From assembly GCA_029224185.1 (NCBI GenBank), contig CM055189.1, positions 29,666,690-29,730,689 on the forward strand: a stretch of 64,000 nucleotides of DNA, given 5' to 3'. Positions 11,233 to 25,355 of this stretch are shown piece after piece. The number at the start of each line of letters is the position of its first letter. Within the stretch, counting starts at the first letter, position 1. This stretch comes from Karalla daura. Lineage: Eukaryota; Chordata; Actinopteri; Chaetodontiformes; Leiognathidae. A model generated the notes under the pieces. It ran no database searches, had not been told where the DNA came from, and saw only the letters and a program-made list of their open reading frames with translations. Position numbers and translations under genes: made by a program.

Positions 11233-14200
11233 GTTTAACATTGATGGCAGTGGTGGGACAATGAATGGGGGCTTATGGAGAGAAAAGGCTGCACTGGGCC
11301 TACGATGAGGCTCGTCGTTTAAATTTCACAAAGCGCACTGGTTTATGGCCTGCCCCGCATGAGAGAGCACCAATGTTCCTACAAAACTGGAAAAAAGAAT
11401 TTGTCTGCTGCTTAGGGTGTGGCTGGGAGCAGCGTGAAAAGAGCGAAACGAGAGCTGATTTTTCAGCGATCCCGCATGTCGGCCCGGTGCTCAGAAGAGA
11501 TTGGACATGCCCAATGCTGAGGGGGCCCTTTCAAACTCTGGGAGTCTCCCAGGGCCTGTGCCATCTGCTGGGGTGCATTGAAGCTGGACGCCTCATCACT
11601 TTGTATTACCATGTCAGCAGAGGAGACAATGGAGCAGGTACCTGAGCACATGGTCGTCGAGAGGAGGTGCTGCTGAAAAACCATACAACCTATCAGCGTG
11701 CAACTTACTACACAAACACACCACAAGATTCTTCAGTTTTTGAAATGAAAATAAAGTTTGAAAGTCAAAATATGGCAACGTTGCGAATGTTTGTTTGTGC
11801 AGTTCTGTTTCTCCCATTCATTCTTATGGGAAAATGCCAAATTGGCCACGTGATAAACATTTGGCTCTATGGAGACAACGCTTTCCCCAATCTGGAATAT
11901 GAGCTCACTATCACGCCGTAGGGGAGAGTCTCCAGAACGCCCTGACACGATTTGGTTTGTGTACTATAAGAACTGTGGCCACCGTCGCGAGGAGTAGTGT
12001 AACGTTTATCATTGAAGGCAGCGGTGGGACAATGAATGGGGGCTTGTAGAGAGAAAAGGCTGCACTGGGCCATACGATGAGGCTCTTCGTTTAAATTTCA
12101 CAAGGCGCACGGGTTTATGGCCTACCCCGCATGTGAGAGTTCCAATGTTCCTAAAAAAATGTATAAAGAATTTGTCTGCTGCTTAGGGTGTGACTGGGAG
12201 CAACGTGAAACGAGCGAAACGAGAGCTGATTTTTCAGCGATCCCGCATGTCGTTCCCTGTGCTCAGAAGAGATTGGACATGCCCAATGCTGAGGGGGCCC
12301 TTTCAAACTCTGGGAGTTTCCCAGGGCCTGTGCCATCTGCTGGGGTGTATTGAAGCTGGACGCCTCATCACTTTGTATTATCATTTCAGCAGAGGAGACA
12401 ATGGAGGAGGTACCTTAGCACATGGTCGTCGAGAAGAGGTGCTGCTGAAAAACCATGCAACCTATCAGCGTGCAACTCGCTACACAAACACACCACAAGC
12501 TTCTTCAATTGTTGAAATGAAAATGAAGTTTCAAAGTCAAAGTATGGCAACGTTGCGAATGTTTGTTTGTGGAGTTCTGTTTTTCCCATTCATTCTTATG
12601 GGAAAAAGCAAAATTGGCCAAGTGATAAACATTTGGCTCTCTGGAGACAACGCTTTCCCCAATCTGGAATATGAGCTAACTGTCAAGCCGTAGGGGAGAG
12701 TCTCCAGAACGCCCTGACACGATTTGGTGTGTGTACTGTGAGAACTGTGGCCACAGTCGCGAGGAGTAGTGTAACTTTTAACATTGATGGCAGCGGTGGG
12801 ACAATGAATGGGGGCTCATGGAGAGAAAAGGCTGCACTGGGCTTACGATGAGGCTCGTAGTTTAAATTTCACAAGGCGCACTGGTTTATGGCCTACCCCG
12901 CATGAGAGAGCACCAATGTTCCTACAAAACTGGAAAAAATAATTTGTCTGCTGCTTAGGGTGTGGCTGGGAGCAGCGTGAAAAGAGCGAAACGAGAGCTG
13001 ATGTTTCAGCGATCCCGCATGTCGGCCCGGTGCTCAGAAGAGATTGGACATGCCCAATGCTGAGGGGGTCCTTTCAAACTCTGGGAGTCTCCCAGGGCCT
13101 GTGCCATCTGCTGGGATGCATTGAAGCTGGACGCCTCATCACTTTGTATTACCATGTCAGCAGACGAGACAATGGAGAAGGTACCTGAGCACATGGTCGT
13201 CGAGAAGAGGTGCTGCTGAAAAACCATACAACCAATCAGCATGCAACTAGCTACACAAACACACCACAAGATTCTTCAGTTTTTGAAATGAAAATGAAGT
13301 TTCAAAGTCAAAGTATGGCAACGTTGCGAATGTTTGTGGAGTTCTGTTTTTCCCATTCATTCGTATGGGAAAACCCAAATTGGCCAAGTGATAAACATTT
13401 GGCTCTCTGGAGACAACGCTTTCCCCAATCTGGAATTTGAGCTCACTGTCACGCCGTAGGGGAGAGTCTCCAGAACGCCCTGACACGATTTGGTGTGTGT
13501 ACTATGAGAACTGTGGCCACAGTCGCGAGGAGTAGTGTAACTTTTAACATTGATGGCAGCGGTGGGACAATGAATGGGGGCTTATGGAGAGAAAAGGCTG
13601 CACTGGGCTTACGATGAGGCTCGTCGTTTAAATTTCACAAGGCGCACGGGTTTATGGCCTACCCCGCATGAGAGAGCACCAATGTTCCTACAAAACTGGA
13701 AAAAATAATTTGTCTGCTGCTTAGGGTGTGGCTGGGAGCAGCGTGAAAAGAGCGAAACGAGAGCAGATTTTTCAGCGATCCCACATGTCGGCCCGGTGCT
13801 CAGAAGAGATTGGACATGCCCAATGCTGAGGGGGTCCTTTCAAACTCTGGGAGTCTCCCAGGGCCTGTGCCATCTGCTGGGGTGCATTGAAGCTGGACAC
13901 CTCATCACTTTGTATTACCATGTCAGCAGACGAGACATTGGAGAAGGTACCTGAGCACATGGTCGTCGAGAAGAGGTGCTGCTGAAAAACCATACAACCA
14001 ATCAGCGTGCAACTCGCTACACAAACACACCACAAGATTCTTCAATTTTTGAAATGAAAATGAAGTTTCAAAGTCAAAGTATGGCAACGTTGCGAATGTT
14101 TGTGGAGTTCTTTTTTTCCCATTCATTCTTATGGGAAAAAGCCAAATTGGCCACGTGATAAACTTTTGGCTCTATGGAGTCAACGCTTTCACCAATCTGG

Positions 14201-17200
14201 AACATGAGCTAACTGTCAAGCCGTAGGGGAGAGTCTCCAGAACGACCTGACACGATTTGGTGTGTGTACTGTGAGAACTGTGGCCACAGTCGCGAGGAGT
14301 AGTGTAACGTTTAACATTGATGGCAGTGGTGGGACAATGAATGGGGGCTTATGGAGAGAAAAGGCTGCACTGGGCCTACGATGAGGCTCGTCGTTTAAAT
14401 TTCACAAGGCGCACGGGTTTATGGCCTGCCCCGCATGAGAGAGCACCAATGTTCCTACAAAACTGGAAAAAAGAAATTGTCTGCTGCTTAGGGTGTGGCT
14501 GGGAGCAGCGTGAAAAGAGCGAAACGAGAGCTGATTTTTCAGCGGTCCCGCATGTCGGCCCGGTGCTCAGAAGAGATTGGACATGCCCAATGCTGAGGGG
14601 GCCCTTTCAAACTCTGGGAGTCTCCCAGGGCCTGTGCCATCTGCTGGGGTGCATTGAAGCTGGACGCCTCATCACTTTGTATTACCATGTCAGCAGAGGA
14701 GACAATGGAGCAGGTACCTGAGCACATGGTCGTCGAGAGGAGGTGCTGCTGAAAAACCATACAACCTATCAGCGTGCAACTTACTACACAAACACACCAC
14801 AAGATTCTTCAGTTTTTGAAATGAAAATAAAGTTTGAAAGTCAAAATATGGCAACGTTGCGAATGTTTGTTTGTGCAGTTCTGTTTCTCCCATTCATTCT
14901 TATGGGAAAAAGCCAAATTGGCCACGTGATAAACATTTGGCTCCATGGAGACAACGCTTTCCCCAATCTGGAATATGAGCTCACTATCACGCCGTAGGGG
15001 AGAGTCTCCAGAACGCCCTGACACGATTTGGTTTGTGTACTATAAGAACTGTGGCCACCGTCGCGAGGAGTAGTGTAACGTTTATCATTGAAGGCAGCGG
15101 TGGGACAATGAATGGGGGCTTGTAGAGAGAAAAGGCTGCACTGGGCCATACGATGAGGCTCTTCGTTTAAATTTCACAAGGCGCACGGGTTTATGGCCTA
15201 CCCCGCATGTGAGAGCACCAATGTTCCTAAAAAAATGTATAAAGAATTTGTCTGCTGCTTAGGGTGTGACTGGGAGCAACGTGAAACGAGCGAAACGAGA
15301 GCTGATTTTTCAGCGATCCCGCATGTAGTTCCCTGTGCTCAGAAGAGATTGGACATGCCCAATGCTGAGGGGGCCCTTTCAAACTCTGGGAGTTTCCCAG
15401 GGCCTGTGCCATCTGCTGGGGTGTATTGAAGCTGGACGCCTCATCACTTTGTATTATCATTTCAGCAGAGGAGACAATGGAGGAGGTACCTTAGCACATG
15501 GTCGTCGAGAAGAGGTGCTGCTGAAAAACCATGCAACCTATCAGCGTGCAACTCGCTACACAAACACACCACAAGCATCTTCAATTGTTGAAATGAAAAT
15601 GAAGTTTCAAAGTCAAAGTATGGCAACGTTGCGAATGTTTGTTTGTGGAGTTCTGTTTTTCCCATTCATTCTTATGGGAAAAAGCCAAATTGGCCAAGTG
15701 ATAAACATTTGGCTCTCTGGAGACAACGCTTTCCCCAATCTGGAATATGAGCTCACTGTCAAGCCGTAGGGGAGAGTCTCCAGAACGCCCTGACACGATT
15801 TGGTGTGTGTACTGTGAGAACTGTGGCCACAGTCGCGAGGAGTAGTGTAACTTTTAACATTGATGGCAGCGGTGGGACAATGAATGGGGGCTCATGGAGA
15901 GAAAAGGCTGCACTGGGCTTACGATGAGGCTCGTAGTTTAAATTTCACAAGGCGCACTGGTTTATGGCCTACCCCGCATGAGAGAGCACCAATGTTCCTA
16001 CAAAACTGGAAAAAATAATTTGTCTGCTGCTTAGGGTGTGGCTGGGAGCAGCGTGAAAAGAGCGAAACGAGAGCTGATGTTTCAGCGATCCCGCATGTCG
16101 GCCCGGTGCTCAGAAGAGATTGGACATGCCCAATGCTGAGGGGGTCCTTTCAAACTCTGGGAGTCTCCCAGGGCCTGTGCCATCTGCTGGGATGCATTGA
16201 AGCTGGACGCCTCATCACTTTGTATTACCATGTCAGCAGACGAGACAATGGAGAAGGTACCTGAGCACATGGTCGTCGAGAAGAGGTGCTGCTGAAAAAC
16301 CATACAACCAATCAGCATGCAACTAGCTACACAAACACACCACAAGATTCTTCAGTTTTTGAAATGAAAATGAAGTTTCAAAGTCAAAGTATGGCAACGT
16401 TGCGAATGTTTGTGGAGTTCTGTTTTTCCCATTCATTCGTATGGGAAAACCCAAATTGGCCAAGTGATAAACATTTGGCTCTCTGGAGACAACGCTTTCC
16501 CCAATCTGGAATTTGAGCTCACTGTCAAGCCGTAGGGGAGAGTCTCCAGAACGCCCTGACACGATTTGGTGTGTGTACTGTGAGAACTGTGGCCACAGTC
16601 GCGAGGAGTAGTGTAACTTTTAACATTGATGGCAGCGGTGGGACAATGAATGGGGGCTCATGGAGAGAAAAGGCTGCACTGGGCTTACGATGAGGCTCGT
16701 AGTTTAAATTTCACAAGGCGCACTGGTTTATGGCCTACCCCGCATGAGAGAGCACCAATGTTCCTACAAAACTGGAAAAAATAATTTGTCTGCTGCTTAG
16801 GGTGTGGCTGGGAGCAGCGTGAAAAGAGCGAAACGAGAGCTGATGTTTCAGCGATCCCGCATGTCGGCCCGGTGCTCAGAAGAGATTGGACATGCCCAAT
16901 GCTGAGGGGGTCCTTTCAAACTCTGGGAGTCTCCCAGGGCCTGTGCCATCTGCTGGGATGCATTGAAGCTGGACGCCTCATCACTTTGTATTACCATGTC
17001 AGCAGACGAGACAATGGAGAAGGTACCTGAGCACATGGTCGTCGAGAAGAGGTGCTGCTGAAAAACCATACAACCAATCAGCATGCAACTAGCTACACAA
17101 ACACACCACAAGATTCTTCAGTTTTTGAAATGAAAATGAAGTTTCAAAGTCAAAGTATGGCAACGTTGCGAATGTTTGTGGAGTTCTGTTTTTCCCATTC

Positions 17201-18440
17201 ATTCGTATGGGAAAACCCAAATTGGCCAAGTGATAAACATTTGGCTCTCTGGAGACAACGCTTTCCCCAATCTGGAATTTGAGCTCACTGTCACGCCGTA
17301 GGGGAGAGTCTCCAGAACGCCCTGACACGATTTGGTGTGTGTACTATGAGAACTGTGGCCACAGTCGCGAGGAGTAGTGTAACTTTTAACATTGATGGCA
17401 GCGGTGGGACAATGAATGGGGGCTTATGGAGAGAAAAGGCTGCACTGGGCTTACGATGAGGCTCGTCGTTTAAATTTCACAAGGCGCACGGGTTTATGGC
17501 CTACCCCGCATGAGAGAGCACCAATGTTCCTACAAAACTGGAAAAAATAATTTGTCTGCTGCTTAGGGTGTGGCTGGGAGCAGCGTGAAAAGAGCGAAAC
17601 GAGAGCAGATTTTTCAGCGATCCCACATGTCGGCCCGGTGCTCAGAAGAGATTGGACATGCCCAATGCTGAGGGGGTCCTTTCAAACTCTGGGAGTCTCC
17701 CAGGGCCTGTGCCATCTGCTGGGGTGCATTGAAGCTGGACACCTCATCACTTTGTATTACCATGTCAGCAGACGAGACATTGGAGAAGGTACCTGAGCAC
17801 ATGGTCGTCGAGAAGAGGTGCTGCTGAAAAACCATACAACCAATCAGCGTGCAACTCGCTACACAAACACACCACAAGATTCTTCAATTTTTGAAATGAA
17901 AATGAAGTTTCAAAGTCAAAGTATGGCAACGTTGCGAATGTTTGTGGAGTTCTTTTTTTCCCATTCATTCTTATGGGAAAAAGCCAAATTGGCCACGTGA
18001 TAAACTTTTGGCTCTATGGAGTCAACGCTTTCACCAATCTGGAACATGAGCTAACTGTCAAGCCGTAGGGGAGAGTCTCCAGAACGACCTGACACGATTT
18101 GGTGTGTGTACTGTGAGAACTGTGGCCACAGTCGCGAGGAGTAGTGTAACGTTTAACATTGATGGCAGTGGTGGGACAATGAATGGGGGCTTATGGAGAG
18201 AAAAGGCTGCACTGGGCCTACGATGAGGCTCGTCGTTTAAATTTCACAAGGCGCACGGGTTTATGGCCTGCCCCGCATGAGAGAGCACCAATGTTCCTAC
18301 AAAACTGGAAAAAAGAAATTGTCTGCTGCTTAGGGTGTGGCTGGGAGCAGCGTGAAAAGAGCGAAACGAGAGCTGATTTTTCAGCGGTCCCGCATGTCGG
18401 CCCGGTGCTCAGAAGAGATTGGACATGCCCAATGCTGAGG
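11233..18440 (+). repeat. Multi-unit block repeated with one extra unit (offsets 3,076, 766 and 3,842 bp)
   Basis: Bases 11233-13452 match 14309-16528 at an offset of 3,076. Bases 12683-14598 match 16525-18440 at an offset of 3,842. The difference is 766 bp, one unit. Units with landmarks 16286 and 17052 are near-identical neighbours and represent the added copy. Markers include TCCCATGTGAGAG-type changes near 12130/15206, TAGAGAGAAAAGG preceded by GGGGCTTG (12044/15120), GTGTATTGAAGC (12345/15421) and the ATTCGTATGGG variant (13361/16437/17203). The pattern is what unequal exchange between misaligned sister arrays leaves behind. Confidence 0.8.
15656..15714 (+). other. Two adjacent hairpin-forming inverted repeats in the satellite unit
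   Basis: First hairpin: TTTTTCCCAT (15656-15665) pairs with ATGGGAAAAA (15674-15683) across an 8-nt loop, a perfect 10-bp stem. Second hairpin: AGCCAAAT (15683-15690) pairs with ATTTGGCT (15707-15714) across a 16-nt loop, a perfect 8-bp stem. Many units share both. Others weaken them, for example TTTTACCCAT near 250, 6422 and 7192, or GGGTACAAGCC near 31829, 34849, 35611, 39321, 44771 and 45542. I saw no compensating changes on the partner strand, so selection for an RNA fold is not supported. Confidence 0.4.
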
Positions 18441-18579
18441 GGGTCCTTTCAAACTCTGGGAGTCTCCCAGGGCCTGTGCCATCTGCTGGGAAGCATTGAA
18501 GCTGGACACCTCATCACTTTGTATTACCATGTCAGCAGACGAGACAATGGAGAAGGTACCTGAGCACATGGTCGTCGAG

Positions 18580-21500
18580 AAGAGGTGCTGCTGAAAAACC
18601 ATACAACCTATCAGCGTGCAACTCGCTACACAAACACACCACAAGATTCGTCAATTTTTGAAATGAAAATGAAGTTTCAAAGTCAAAGTATGGCAACGTT
18701 GCGAATGTTTGTGGAGTTCTTTTTTTCCCATTCATTCTTATCGGAAAAAGCCAAATTGGCCACGTGATAAACTTTTGGCTCTATGGAGACAACGCTTTCA
18801 CCAATCTGGAACATGAGCTAACTGTCAAGCCGTAGGGGAGAGTCTCCAGAAAGCCCTGACACGATTTGGTGTGTGTACTGTGAGAACTGTGGACACAGTC
18901 GCGAGGAGTAGTGTCACGTTTAACATTGATGGCAGTGGCGGGACAATGAATGGGGGCTTTTGGAGAGAAAAGGCTGCACTGGGCCTACGATGAGGCTCGT
19001 TGTTTAAATTTCACAAGGCGCACGGGTTTATGGCCTGCCCCGCATGAGAGAGCACCAATGTTCCTACAAAACTGGAAAAAAGAAATTGTCTGCTGCTTAG
19101 GGTGTGGCTGGGAGCAGCGTGAAAAGAGCGAAACGAGAGCTGATTTTTCAGCTATCCCGCATGTCGGCCCGGTTCTCAGAAGAGATTGGACATGCCCAAT
19201 GCTGAAGGGGCCCTTTCAAACTCTGGGAGTCTCCCACGGCCTGTGCCATCTGCTGGGGTGCATTGAAGCTGGACACCTCATCACTTTGTATTACCATGTC
19301 AGCAGACGAGACATTGGAGAAGGTACCTGAGCACATGGTCGTCGAGAAGAGGTGCTGCTGAAAAACCATACAACCAATCAGCGTGCAACTCGCTGCACAA
19401 ACACACCACAAGATTCTTCAATTTTTGAAATGAAAATGAAGTTTCAAAGTCAAAGTATGGCAACGTTGCGAATGTTTGTTTGTGGAGTTCTGTTTTTCCC
19501 ATTCATTCGTATGGGAAAACCCAAATTGGCCAAGTGATAAACATTTGGCTCTCTGGAGACAACGCTTTCCCCAATCTGGAATTTGAGCTCACTGTCACGC
19601 CGTAGGGGAGAGTCTCCAGAACGCCCTGACACGATTTGGTGTGTGTACTATGAGAACTGTGGCCACAGTCGCGAGGAGTAGTGTAACGTTTAACATTGAT
19701 GGCAGCGGTGGGACAATGAATGGGGGCTTATGGAGAGAAAAGGCTGCACTGGGCCTACGATGAGGCTCGTCGTTTAAATTTCACAAGGCGCACGGGTTTA
19801 TGGCCTGCCCCGTATGAGAGAGCACCAATGTTCCTACAAAACTGGAAAAAATAGTTTGTCTGCTGCTTAGGGTGTGGCTGGGAGCAGCGTGAAAAGAGCG
19901 AAACGAGAGCTGATTTTTCAGCAATCCCGCATGTGGGCCCGGTGCTAAGAAGAGATTGGACATGCCCAATGCTGAAGGGGCCCTTTCAAACTCTGGGAGT
20001 CTCCCAGGGCCTGTGCCATCTGCTAGGGTGCATTGAAGCTGGACGCCTCATCACTTTGTATTACCATGTCAGCAGAGGAGACATTGGAGCAGGTACCTGA
20101 GCACATGGTCGTCGAGAAGAGGTGCTGCTGAAAAACCATACAACCAATCAGCATGCATCTCGCTACACAAACACACTGCGAGATTCTTCAATTTTTGAAG
20201 TGAATATGAAGTTTCAAAGTCAAAGTATGGCAACGTTGCGAATGTTTGTTTGTGGAGTTCTGTTATTCCCATTCATTCTTATGGGAAAAAGCCAAATTGG
20301 CCAAGTGATAAACATTTGGCTCTATGGAGAAAACGCTTTCCCCAATCTGGAATATGAGCTCACTGTCACGCCGTAGGGGAGAGTCTCCAGAACGCCCTGA
20401 CACGATTTGGTTTGTGTACTAGAAGAACTGTGGCCACAATCGCGAGGAGAAGTGTAACGTTTAACATTGATGGCAGCGGTGGGACAATGAATGGGGGCTT
20501 ATATAGAGAAAAGGCTGCACTGGGCCATACGATGAGGCTCGTCGTTTAAATTTCACAAGGCGCACGGGTTTATGGCCTACCCCGCATGAGAGAGCACCAA
20601 TGATCATACAAAACTGGAAAAAAAAAATTTCTTCTGCTTAGGGTGTGGCTGGGAGCAGCGTGAAAAGAGCGAAACGAGAGCTGATTTTTCAGCAATCCCG
20701 CATGTCGGCCCGGTGCTAAGAAGAGTTGGACATGCCCAATGCTTTGGGAGACCTTTCCCACTCTTGGACTCTCCCAGGGCCTGTGCCATCTGCTGGGGTG
20801 CATTGAAGCTGGACGCCTCATCACTTTGTATTACCATGTCAGCAGAGGAGACAATGGAGGAGGCACCTGAGCACATGGTCGTCGAGAAGAGGTGCTGCTG
20901 AAAAACCATGCAACCTATCAGCGTGCAACTCGCTACACAAACACACCACAAGCTTCTTCAATTTTCGAAATGAAAATGAAATTTTAAAGTCAAAGTATGG
21001 CAACGTTGCGAATGTTTGTTTGTGGAGTTCTGTTATTCCCATTCATTCTTATAGGAAAAAGCCAAATTGGCCAAGTGATTAACATTTGGCTCTATGGAGA
21101 AAACGCTTTCCCCAATCTGGAATATGAGCTCACTGTCACGCCGTAGTGGAGAGTCTCCAGAACGCCCTGACACGATTTGGTGTGTGTACTATGAGAACTG
21201 TGGCCACAGTCGCGAGGAGAAGTGTAACGTTTAACATTGATGGCAGTGGTGGGACAATGAATGGGGGCTTATGGAGAGAAAAGGCTGCACTGGGCCTACG
21301 ATGAGGCTCGTCGTTTAAATTTCACAAGGCGCACGGGTTTATGGCCTGCCCATCATGAGAGAGCACCAATGTTCCTAAAAAACTGGAAAAAAAAAATTTT
21401 CTTCTGCTTAGGGTGTGGCTGGGAGCAGCGTGAAAAGAGCGAAACGAGAGCTGATTTTTCAGCGATCCCGCATGTCGGCCCGTTGCTAAGAAGAGATTGG

Positions 21501-24500
21501 ACATGCCCAATGCTGAGGGGGTCCTTTCAAACTCTGGGAGTCTCCCAGGGCCTGTGCCATCTGCTGGGGTGCATTGAAGCTGGACGCCTCATCACTTTGT
21601 ATAACCATGTCAGCAGAGGAGACAATGGAGCAGGTACCTGAGCACATGGTCGTCGAGAAGAGGTGCTGCTGAAAAACCATACAACCAATCAGCGTGCAAC
21701 TCGCTACACAAACACACCACAAGCTTCTTCAATTTTTGAAATAAAAATGTACTTTCAAAGTCAAAGTATGGCAAGGTTGTGAATGTTCGTTTGTGGAGTT
21801 CTGTTTTTCCCATTCATTCTTATGGGAAAAAGCCCAATTGGCCAAGTGATTAACATTTGGCTCTATGGAGAAAACGCTTTCACCAATCTGGAACATGAGC
21901 TAACTGTCAAGCCGTAGGGGAGAGTGTCCAGAACGCCCTGACACGATTTGGTGTGTGTACTGTGAGAACTGTGGCCACAGTCGCGAGGAGAAATGTAACG
22001 TTTAACATTGATGGCAGTGGTGGGACAATGAATGGGGGCTTATGGAGAGAAAAGGCTGCACTGGGCCTACGATGAGGCTCGTCGTTTAAATTTCACAAGG
22101 CGCACGGGTTGATGGCCTGCCCCGCATGAGAGAGCACCAATGTTCCTACATAACTGGAAAAAAAAAATTTCTGCTGCTGAAGGTGTGGCTGGGAGCAGCG
22201 TGAAAAGAACGAAACGAGAGCTGATTTTTCAGCTATCCAGCATGTCGGCCCGGTGCTAAGAAGAGATTGGACATGCCCAATGCTGAGGGGGCCCTTTCAA
22301 ACTCTGGGAGACTCCCAGGGCCTGTGCCATCTGCTGGGGTGCACTGAAGCTGGACGCCTCATCACTTTGTATGACCATGTCAGCAGAGGAGACAATGGAG
22401 AAAGTTCTTGAGCACATGGTCGTCGAGAAGAGGTGCTGCTGAAAAACCATGCAACCTATCAGCTTGCAACTCGCTACACAAACACACCACAAGCTTCTCC
22501 AATTATTGAAATGAAAATGAAGTTTCAAAGTCAAAGTATGGCAACGCTGCGAATGTTTGTTTGTGGAGTTCTGTTTTTCCCATTCATTCTTATGGGAAAA
22601 AGCCAAATTGGCCACGTGATAAACATTTGGCTCTATGGAGAAAACGCTTTCCCCAATCTGGAATATGAGCTCACTGTCAAGCCATAGGAGAGAGTCTCCA
22701 GAACGCCCTGACACAATTTGGTGTGTGTACTATGAGAACTGTGGCCACAGTCGCGAGGAGTAGTGTAACGTTTGACATTGATGGCAGCGGTGGGAAAATG
22801 AATGGTGGCTTATGGAGAGAAAAGGCTGCACTGGGCCAACGTTGAGGCCCGTTGTTTAAATTTCACAAGGCGCACGGGTTTATGGCCTACCCCGCATGAG
22901 AGAGCACCAATGTTCCTACAAAACTGGAAAAAATAAATTGTCTGCTGCTTAGGGTGTGGCTGGGAGCAGCGTGAAAAGAGCGAAACGAGAGCTGATTTTT
23001 CAGCGATCCCGCATGTCGGCCCGGTGCTCAGAAGAGAATGGACATGCCCAATGCTGAGGGGGTCCTTTCAAACTCTGGGAGTCTCCCAGGGCCTGTGCCA
23101 TCTGCTGGGGTGCATTGAAGCTGGACACCTCATCACTTTGTATTACCATGTCAGCAGACGAGACAATGGAGAAGGTACCTGAGCACATGGTCGTCGAGAA
23201 GAGGTGCTGCTGAAAAACCATACAACCAATCAGCGTGCAACTCGCTACTCAAACACACCACAAGCATCTTCAATTTTTGAAATAAAATGAAGTTTCAAAG
23301 TCAAAGTATGGCAACGTTGCGAATGTTTGTGGAGTTCTGTTTTTCCCATTCATTCTTATGGGAAAAAGCCAAATTGGCCAAGTGATAAATATTTGGCTCT
23401 ATGGAGACAATGCTTTTCCCAATTTGGAATATGAGCTCACTGTCACGCCGTAGGGGAGAGTCTCCAGAACGCCCTGACACAATTTGGTGTGTGTACTATG
23501 AGAACTGTGGCCACAGTCGCGAGGAGTAGTGTAACGTTTAACATTGATGGCAGTGGTGGGACAATGAATGGGGGCTTATGGAGAGAAAAGGCTGCACTGG
23601 GCCTACGATGAGGCTCGTCGTTTAAATTTCACAAGGCGCACGGGTTTATGGCCTGCCCCGCATGAGAGAGCACCAATGTTCCTACAAAACTGGAAAAAAG
23701 AAATTGTCTGCTGCTTAGGGTGTGGCTGGGAGCAGCGTGAAAAGAGCGAAACGAGAGCTGATTTTTCAGCGATCCCGCATGTCGGCCCGGTGCTCAGAAG
23801 AGATTGGACATGCCCAATGCTGAGGGGGTCCTTTCAAACTCTGGGAGTCTCACAGGGCCTGTGCCATCTGCTGGGGTGCATTGAAGCTGGACGCCTCATC
23901 ACTTTGTATTACCATGTCAGCAGAGGAGACATTGGAGCAGGTACCTGAGCACATGGTCGTCGAGAAGAGGTGCTGCTGAAAAACCAAACAACCTATCAGC
24001 GTGCAACTCGCTACACAAACACACCACAAGATTCGTCAATTTTTGAAATGAAAATGAAGTTTCAAAGTCAAAGTATGGCAACGTTGCGAATGTTTGTGGA
24101 GTTCTTTTTTTCCCATTCATTCTTATCGGAAAAAGCCAAATTGGCCACGTGATAAACTTTTGGCTCTATGGAGACAACGCTTTCACCAATCTGGAACATG
24201 AGCTAACTGTCAAGCCGTAGGGGAGAGTCTCCAGAAAGCCCTGACACGATTTGGTGTGTGTACTGTGAGAACTGTGGACACAGTCGCGAGGAGTAGTGTC
24301 ACGTTTAACATTGATGGCAGTGGCGGGACAATGAATGGGGGCTTTTGGAGAGAAAAGGCTGCACTGGGCCTACGATGAGGCTCGTTGTTTAAATTTCACA
24401 AGGCGCACGGGTTTATGGCCTGCCCCGCATGAGAGAGCACCAATGTTCCTACAAAACTGGAAAAAAGAAATTGTCTGCTGCTTAGGGTGTGGCTGGGAGC

Positions 24501-25355
24501 AGCGTGAAAAGAGCGAAACGAGAGCCGATTTTTCAGCTATCCCGCATGTCGGCCCGGTTCTCAGAAGAGATTGGACATGCCCAATGCTGAAGGGGCCCTT
24601 TCAAACTCTGGGAGTCTCCCAGGGCCTGTGCCATCTGCTGGGGTGCATTGAAGCTGGACACCTCATCACTTTGTATTACCATGTCAGCAGACGAGACATT
24701 GGAGAAGGTACCTGAGCACATGGTCGTCGAGAAGAGGTGCTGCTGAAAAACCATACAACCAATCAGCGTGCAACTCCCTGCACAAACACACCACAAGATT
24801 CTTCAATTTTTGAAATGAAAATGAAGTTTCAAAGTCAAAGTATGGCAACGTTGCGAATGTTTGTTTGTGGAGTTCTGTTTTTCCCATTCATTCGTATGGG
24901 AAAACCCAAATTGGCCAAGTGATAAACATTTGGCTCTCTGGAGACAACGCTTTCCCCAATCTGGAATTTGAGCTCACTGTCACGCCGTAGGGGAGAGTCT
25001 CCAGAACGCCCTGACACGATTTGGTGTGTGTACTATGAGAACTGTGGCCACAGTCGCGAGGAGTAGTGTAACGTTTAACATTGATGGCAGCGGTGGGACA
25101 ATGAATGGGGGCTTATGGAGAGAAAAGGCTGCACTGGGCCTACGATGAGGCTCGTCGTTTAAATTTCACAAGGCGCACGGGTTTATGGCCTGCCCTGTAT
25201 GAGAGAGCACCAATGTTCCTACAAAACTGGAAAAAATAGTTTGTCTGCTGCTTAGGGTGTGGCTGGGAGCAGCGTGAAAAGAGCGAAACGAGAGCTGATT
25301 TTTCAGCAATCCCGCATGTGGGCCCGGTGCTAAGAAGAGATTGGACATGCCCAAT
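18580..25355 (+). repeat. Long-range duplicated segment, 5,385-bp (seven-unit) offset
   Basis: Bases about 18580-19970 recur at about 23965-25355. Shared rare variants are AGATTCGTCAATT (18644/24029), CTTATCGGAAAAAGCC (18737/24122), CTGTGGACACAG (18889/24274), GTGTCACGTTTAAC, GGGGCTTTTGGAG and GCCCGGTTCTCAG. A few substitutions separate the copies. Outside these limits the offset match fails, so the intervening units are not a simple second higher-order copy. Confidence 0.75.
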
